Assembly (NCBI GenBank): GCA_002007465.1
Contig: LNAC01000747.1
Location: 317,908 to 381,907, forward strand
DNA from: Ailurus styani
Taxonomy: Eukaryota > Chordata > Mammalia > Carnivora > Ailuridae
Length of the DNA: 64,000 bases
Reading direction: 5' to 3'
Below are positions 58,442-64,000 of this stretch, piece by piece (the stretch's first letter is position 1; each line of letters opens with the position of its first letter). The notes below the pieces were generated by a model that was not told the origin of the DNA, searched no databases, and saw only the letters and a list, made by a program, of their open reading frames with translations. Both the position numbers and the translations under genes were made by a program.

Positions 58442-59261
58442 CGATGGAATATTAGCCATAAAAAAGAATGAGAGTTGGCCATTTGTAACAACATTGATGG
58501 AGCTAGTGAGTATAATGTTTAGTAAAATGAGTCAGTTAGTGAAAGACAAATACCATATGATTTCACTCATATGTGGAATTAGAAACAAATGAACAAAGAA
58601 AAAGAGAAACAAGCCAAAAAGCAGACACTTAACTATAGAGAACAAACTGATGGTTACCAGAGGGGAAGTAGGTGGGGTAGGAGTGAAATAGATGAAGAGA
58701 ATTAAGAGTACACTTACCATGATGAGCACTGAATAATGTATAGATTTGTTGAATCACTATATTGTACACCTGAAACTAATATAACACTTTGTGTTCACTC
58801 TACCAAAATTAATACATATATAGATATACATATTTCTTCCTTTTAGGAAGCTCATATTTTTAGATGGTGAGAAAACCACATAAAGTATCAGATACAATAT
58901 CATGAGCACAAAAATATATTTAAAAAGACTTATAGGTACTTGGAAAGCCTCACAGAAAGGTAATATTTGGACTGCGATTTGAAGGATAAAAAAGGTATCA
59001 GGTAGGGAAAATAGAGAAGTTCATTTTTGGAAGATGGAAACAGTAAAAGGATGGAATCATAAAAACCTCAAGTATACTTAGAGGAAATGATTTAGCTTGA
59101 TGGAGTTCTGGAATTACATATAAATCAAAGAACATAATTCTACGGCGATGTAATTTTTTTACTATAAAATACATCAATTAATTCATTTAAAAACCTATTG
59201 AATGCCTAATCTACACTAGGAACTAGACTGAAAACACTCCCACTATTTTCTTTCTTTAACT

Positions 59262-59452
59262 GTTTTTTTTTTTTAAGATTTTGTTTATTTTTCAGGGAGA
59301 GGGAGAGAGCACAAGCAGGGGGAGCTGCTGGCAGAGGGAGAAGCAGGCTTCCCACTGAGTAAGGAGTCTGATGTGGAACTCAATCCCAGGACCTCGGGAT
59401 CATGACCCAAACTGAAGGCAGCCACTTAACCAACTGAGCAACCTAGGAGTCC
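59262..59452 (-). mobile_element. Can-SINE, antisense
   Basis: Poly(T) with aagattttgtttattt at left; gagcaacctaggagtccc at right. Duplication ctattttcttt at 59243-59253 and 59453-59463. Confidence 0.92.
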
Positions 59453-59464
59453 CTATTTTCTTTA

Positions 59465-60690
59465 AGTTTTAATATTGAAATAATTTTAATTTTACAAGAG
59501 TTGTAAAGTCAGTACAGAGAGTTCCCCCAAAGTCAACAACTTACATGGGCCTGATCTTTTACCAAAAATAAGAAATTAACATTAGCAAAATACTACTAAC
59601 TCACCTAGAGACTTGATTAGGATTTCACCTTTTTTTCCCTCTCATATCTTTTCCAGGGTCCATCCATCTTATACAACCATACTGCACTCAGTCACCATGT
59701 CTCCTTAATCCAATCTGTAACGGTTTCTCAATTTTTCCTTGTCTTTCGTGCCCTTGATATTTTTGACGATTACTGGTCAAGTGCTTGGTAGAATGTCCCT
59801 CAGTTTAGGTCTGTCTGCTATTCCTCACGATGAAACTGATATGACGGATTTGGGGGAAGAATGCCACAGAGAGCACATGACCATCTCATTGTGTCATTGC
59901 ACAATGTCAACACGACTTACTACTGAGAACATTAACCTTGATTGCTCCATGAGGTCATGCCTGCCAACTTTCTCTGCTCTTCTATTTGATAGAAGCAATT
60001 CAACAAGTCCAACTCATGTTCAAGGTGAGGGGAATTTAAGCTTCACCAGCCGATAGGATTAGTAAAGAGTTTTTGGACATATGTTAAAACCACGATGACA
60101 GTTAATAAATATCTTGGGGAGACACTTTGAGTTAATGCAAATATCCTTTTTCTCCTTGAAGTTTGGCCCACTGATTTATTTCCACATCCATCTGCAGATC
60201 CTGCCTGTGGCAATTATGAGTAGAGCATTCTCATGGTGGTTTCTATTTCTCTCATTCCTTCTACATTTATTACTTGGAATTCTACTTTTAAAAAGCCTTG
60301 TCCTTCCTACGCCTATATATTTATTTATCCAATTATTTATTTTTATCATTATGGCTTTGCAGATACTTATTTTCTTTTTGAGTTATAATACTAGTGTTAT
60401 TTCTCTTGTTCAAACACTTTCACCTTTAGCTGTTGGAAGCTCTCTCAGATTGGCACTTGCCTTCTTTTGACATATTTTTACTCTTTTAATTGATTCATTT
60501 GTTGAGCACTTCCTTACTTTCCAACACTACAAGATGCTCCAGGCTCATCTTGTAAATTCCCTGTCCTAATCTTAGATGTAGCATTTTTCAAAGGTGACCC
60601 AGTTCCTTTTATTGGAACATGATATTTAGAATCTACTATCTGAGGGCTAGGTGTGCTTGTTGCTACTGGGGGCCCCTGACATTCATTCTA
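59465..60690 (+). mobile_element. Old L1M-type 3' region
   Basis: Long stretch matching a common old L1 3' sequence: 'agtcaccatgtctccttaat', 'tagaatgtccctcagtttag', 'aatatcttggggagacactt', 'tctacatttattacttggaa', 'caagatgctccaggctcatc'. The open frames at 59739-60056 and 60114-60470 lie inside it and are not genes. Confidence 0.75.
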
Positions 60691-61715
60691 GTGTTTCCCT
60701 TTACTTATTGTAATTTCTTTTTCTGACAATAAGAAACCTCGCTCTCATTTTTCTACCACATTCTACCACATCTTCACCAAACTTTAGTATATACATAAAA
60801 TAGTTTCAGAATTACTAGACCATAGCCCTGTGAGAAAAAAGTTTACCAACCGGAATACAGTGTTTTTGCACGATTCTCTGTGTCTCAGCCTTGTAGTATC
60901 TAGACAAAATGTTATTTTCCAATGTTATTTAGATTCTATCCTTCCTCCTCCATTCCTCCCATTGTTTTTTCATTTTTACAGTGCAAAGGAGATTGACCAT
61001 TAACAAATTACTGTGTGGGACCAAAGATGTAAAGTTTATGCTAGATTCCTTAAAGCAAAGTGAAGAACTTCTGTTTGTGTTAAGAATGGTGAAGAAACAT
61101 CCCCTAAGTCAAATCATAACATGTCAATATTATTGAATATCCTGGTGCGTGAAAACTAGTTAATATTTGTCACAAATTAAATATCATTAAATTGGCATTG
61201 GGAAAATAATAAAATATTTATGCATTCAAAGAATATTATTGAGAATTTAATATATATTTGACAATGTGCTAGTAAAATTTAAGATGGATAGCACACAGTC
61301 CTTCCCTAAAAGAAGTATCTGTGTATGAGTCAGTGCTCTTCTAAGGGCATAAATAAAAGGAAGTGGCTCTGGGGTGTTAGGGAGTAGTCATGGGGTACTT
61401 CCTTAATAAATCTGTAATCTCATACAGCCTAAAAAGACCTTTAAGTGTGTATTAGAGAAAGAAACGGTGTCAACAACTTCCACATATGGGGTTCTGTTTT
61501 CAGGGTGGACCCTTTGGAAATTGTTCTCTTCCTGTCAAAGATCAGGAACCGCTGAACTCTTCTCAACAAATTTCAGAGGAAAGAGTGGCCGCAATATTCA
61601 CACGTTAAATAGATAAAGAGATGAAGGATCTGGAAAAAATAGAAACTCAATAATTTGTAGATCATGTACTGGGACCTCTGGCACTGTGCACTTCTGTTCA
61701 ATAATCATGGCTGTT
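60691..61715. other. Intron, mostly unique
   Basis: A short antisense L2-like piece at about 61225-61325; otherwise nothing recognised. Confidence 0.4.
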
Positions 61716-61731
61716 AAGAATAAAATTGCTC

Positions 61732-61933
61732 GGGGCGCCTGGGTGGCTCTGTGGGTTAAGCTTTTCTTTGCCTTCGGCTCAGGTCATGATCTCAGGGTCC
61801 TGGGATGGAGCCTCTCATCAGGCTCTCTGCTCGGCGGGGAGCCTGCTTCCTCCTCTCTCTCAGCCTGCCTCTCTGCCTGCCTCTCTGCCTACTCATGATC
61901 TGTCAAATAAATAAATAAAATCTTAAAAAAAAA
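61732..61933 (+). mobile_element. Can-SINE, mustelid-type, with head and middle duplications
   Basis: Extra 'ttttctt' in the head and ctgcctgcctctctgcctgc extended by a further unit. Perfect 16-bp duplication aagaataaaattgctc at 61716-61731 and 61934-61949. Confidence 0.96.
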
Positions 61934-62139
61934 AAGAATAAAATTGCTCAACTCAGTTATCCCAATTCAACTCCATCAACGTGATTATCACCACCCAAAT
62001 GTCAAGCATCTTGTACTCTTGGAAGAATTTCCTTGACTTTCCTCACTCTCACTAATGACAGTTTCAGCAAGGTTTTTCATTCCTATTCCCTAGAGTCTCA
62101 CACTTTGAGCAAATAGGTTCTATGAGCACTTAAAACTCC

Positions 62140-62280
62140 AACTGTTTTTATTAATTTTGTACCTTTCTCTCCCAACACATCTTAATATATTCTCCTTAGC
62201 CGCAGGGACTGCTGTGCTGATCCCTGTATTCCCAGTACCTACCCATAACGATCAGCTTTGTTTCATCAGGTAAATGAAGG
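62140..62280 (+). mobile_element. Probable L2 3' end
   Basis: 'gccgcagggactgctgtgct', 'ccctgtattcccagtaccta', then caggtaaatgaagg. Diverged. Confidence 0.5.
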
Positions 62281-62944
62281 AAGATTGGGCACTTGAGCGA
62301 TATCCAAGAGCAGATGGAGATGACGTATTCTTACGATTTGTGTTAGAAAAACCTCCAGACAAAGAAGAGACTATTGAGTAGAATTGGGTGGAGCACTTAG
62401 GTGGGTAAACACATGATGATAAATTGTCAAAAGCAAATCTAAATTTCACTAGAAATATTGCATTTTGTTACATTTGTTAGAGACGTCTCTGATTTTTTAG
62501 TTAAAAGTAATTGAATGCTAAAAATCGGTACATATTTTACATATTTATAGTTTTATATATATAAATAAGCTTATTAAGTATATAACAAACTCATGCAATT
62601 CTTTTTCCATATAGTAATTCTCAACTCACCTTTTAAAAAAAATCTGAACAAAAGAATCTCCCTCACGCTGTATAAGGTGGACTCTCACCTTACTGTCAAT
62701 CTTAGAGCCCAGTATGGACCAAGCATGTAAGTAGTTCCTCTTACAAAGTCATACCTGACAAAGGCCTTTGCATCTAAGTGAGTTGTACATGTGGGAGCAC
62801 ATAGGAGGGAGAGATTCATATTTTCCCCCCCTGAGGCTTAAAAAGTTTCACAGAAAACTCTTAAGTGCTATTTTGACAAATAGATATATGTGGGGAAGAT
62901 ATTCTGTATCTAAGAAAAATGCTCTGCCATTTTACTGACAATTT

Positions 62945-63130
62945 GGTTTTTTCATGTATGCATTCAATGCATATGTACCACATAGTTAGTAGCTGAGACT
63001 GTATAAAAAGCTAAGAATACTGAGGTGAGTCCGCCAGATCTGGCCACTGCCTTTACGGAACTTACTATATCTCATGATGGGGAGATAGGACAAATACAGC
63101 AAGATAACCATGAAGCTCACCAGGAAGCAC
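62945..63130 (-). mobile_element. Probable L2 3' region, antisense
   Basis: 'gccactgcctttacggaact' and 'catgatggggagataggaca' follow the antisense L2 pattern. Confidence 0.55.
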
Positions 63131-63563
63131 AGACAAAATTGGTGACATGATACCTAGCACCTGTGTGGCTACTTTAGTCCCATCTCTGTGTTGGGGGGAA
63201 GTTTACTGGGCTCTGAATGACTCGAGGAGTGTGCTTTGGGAAGATCAAAGGGAGCAGCAGCAGCTGCTCCGAATGAAAAAGGCAGAGCCCAGTTTCCAAG
63301 ACTAGAAGGAGCTTGGCTTGTTCCACCAGGGTTCAGAATGAAGGTCAGCGCTGCTGGAGCATTGGGAGAAAGATCTGAAGTGTGTGCATGGTGATACCAA
63401 AAAGGCCAGCAAGATATATATCTCGTTAATGCTGGATTTCAAGATCTTCTAATGGAGAACTGCAATCTACAGCCACAAAATCAGAGCAGACACAGAATTG
63501 TCTGGAAGGTAAAAAACCCAGATAGTAAGATTCTGGAGGGTCTGGATGTTTAAGAAACTATGT

Positions 63564-63768
63564 GGGGCGCCTGGGTGGCTCAGTGCGTTAAAGCCTCTGC
63601 CTTCAGCTCAGGTCATGATCTCAGGGTCCTGGGATGGAGCCCCACATCAGGCTCTCTGTTCAGCAGGGAGCCTGCTTCCTCCTCTCTCTCTGCCTGCCTC
63701 TCTGCCTGCTTGTGCTCTCTCTCTCTGTGTCAAATAAATAAATAAAATCTTAAAAAAAAAAAAAAAGA
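63564..63768 (+). mobile_element. Can-SINE, mustelid-type
   Basis: ggggcgcctgggtggctcag head, ctgcctgcctctctgcctgc middle. Imperfect flanking repeat aagaaactatgt (63552-63563) and aagaaactctttatgt (from 63769). Confidence 0.95.
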
Positions 63769-63837
63769 AAGAAACTCTTTATGTACTAGGGAGTAGGGAC
63801 TGTACTGGAGCAGGGAACTGATTAGAAATTTCCAGAG

Positions 63838-64000
63838 AAAAATCACAGTAAAAAAATGCTGACATTCATTGGGTACTTGGTGTGTTCTAGCCCTCTGCCC
63901 TGTGCTCAATACCTACTATGTCACTTAATTCTCACTGTAACTCCAAGAGGAAGAAGCATGACTTTTGTACTTTATAGAAGGACAGAGAGATTAAGTTATT
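63838..64000 (-). mobile_element. MIR, antisense, cut by the window end
   Basis: 'acattcattgggtacttggt', 'tatgtcacttaattctcact', 'aaggacagagagattaagtt' follow the antisense MIR. Confidence 0.8.

Larger units (their letters stand above)
57195..58840 (+). mobile_element. Old L1 ORF2/3' end, host of two later insertions
   Basis: ORF2 C-terminal landmarks: atttgcaaatgacatgtcca, aatggacagaagacatgaat, 'tgcaaatcaaaaccacaatg'. It resumes after the younger L1 (57578-57992) with 'aaatagaattatcatgtgat' and 'attatttacaatagccaaat', is split again by a SINE (58161-58356), and ends 'tattgtacacctgaaactaa'. All frames are broken. Confidence 0.88.
38604..64000 (-). other. TRPC4 intron 1 (partial)
   Basis: Sequence upstream of the start-codon exon acceptor in the TRPC4 sense. 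No promoter-like CpG island and no obvious non-coding exon 1 is visible, so the promoter presumably lies beyond the window. Contents are listed as separate repeats. Confidence 0.75.

Noticed and set aside
59739..60470. Two plus-strand frames of 105 and 118 codons
   Set aside because: Both lie within old L1M-type 3' sequence; the hydrophobic look of the second comes from T-rich DNA.

Overview
This window is vertebrate, and almost certainly carnivoran, intronic DNA. It is AT-rich, has one short coding exon, and is packed with retrotransposons. The diagnostic repeats are the tRNA-Lys-derived Can-SINEs (head gggcgcctgggtggctcag, tail aataaataaataaaatctt). Many copies have the head variant 'cagtgggttaaagcctctgc' with the middle variant 'ctgcctgcctctctgcctac', which I associate with mustelids (ferret, mink, otter, badger). 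Carnivora is secure; Mustelidae is an inference; the species cannot be named from this sequence.

The only protein-coding sequence I can support is one exon on the minus strand, 38199-38603. It encodes residues 1-126 of TRPC4, a receptor-operated non-selective cation channel, starting at its ATG and ending in phase 0 at a good splice donor. A clear acceptor lies 27 nt upstream of the ATG, so by comparison with mammalian TRPC4 this is exon 2, the first coding exon. Positions 1-38198 are therefore part of the following intron, and 38604-64000 part of the preceding intron (intron 1). No second TRPC4 exon is visible.

Layout: 1-1375 is a carnivore L1 3' end with a broken ORF2. 1.5-11.9 kb has Can-SINEs, an antisense L1 3' end, a tailless U2 snRNA retrocopy with perfect target-site duplications, and a stacked/nested SINE cluster at 11.1-11.85 kb. 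12.1-21.4 kb is mostly old repeats (MIR, L2, HAL1/L1M) with younger SINEs inserted. 21.4-38.2 kb is largely unique intron with SINEs, MIRs and a MER5-like hAT fossil; it contains a CpG-dense patch (22.05-22.27 kb) and an exon-like segment (23.24-23.44 kb) on the plus strand. 38.2-38.6 kb is the TRPC4 exon. 38.7-64 kb is upstream intron with L2, HAL1-like and L1 pieces, a 29-bp perfect inverted repeat in a TA-rich tract at 51.2 kb, an L1-in-L1 nest at 57.2-58.8 kb and more Can-SINEs.

I found no undescribed multi-gene system. The most checkable unusual observations are the U2 retrocopy, the upstream ORFs at the TRPC4 start codon, the serial SINE insertions into one target, the 51.2 kb palindrome, and the CpG patch with its exon-like neighbour. 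Names of old repeat families come from remembered consensus patterns; boundaries without a quoted target-site duplication are approximate.
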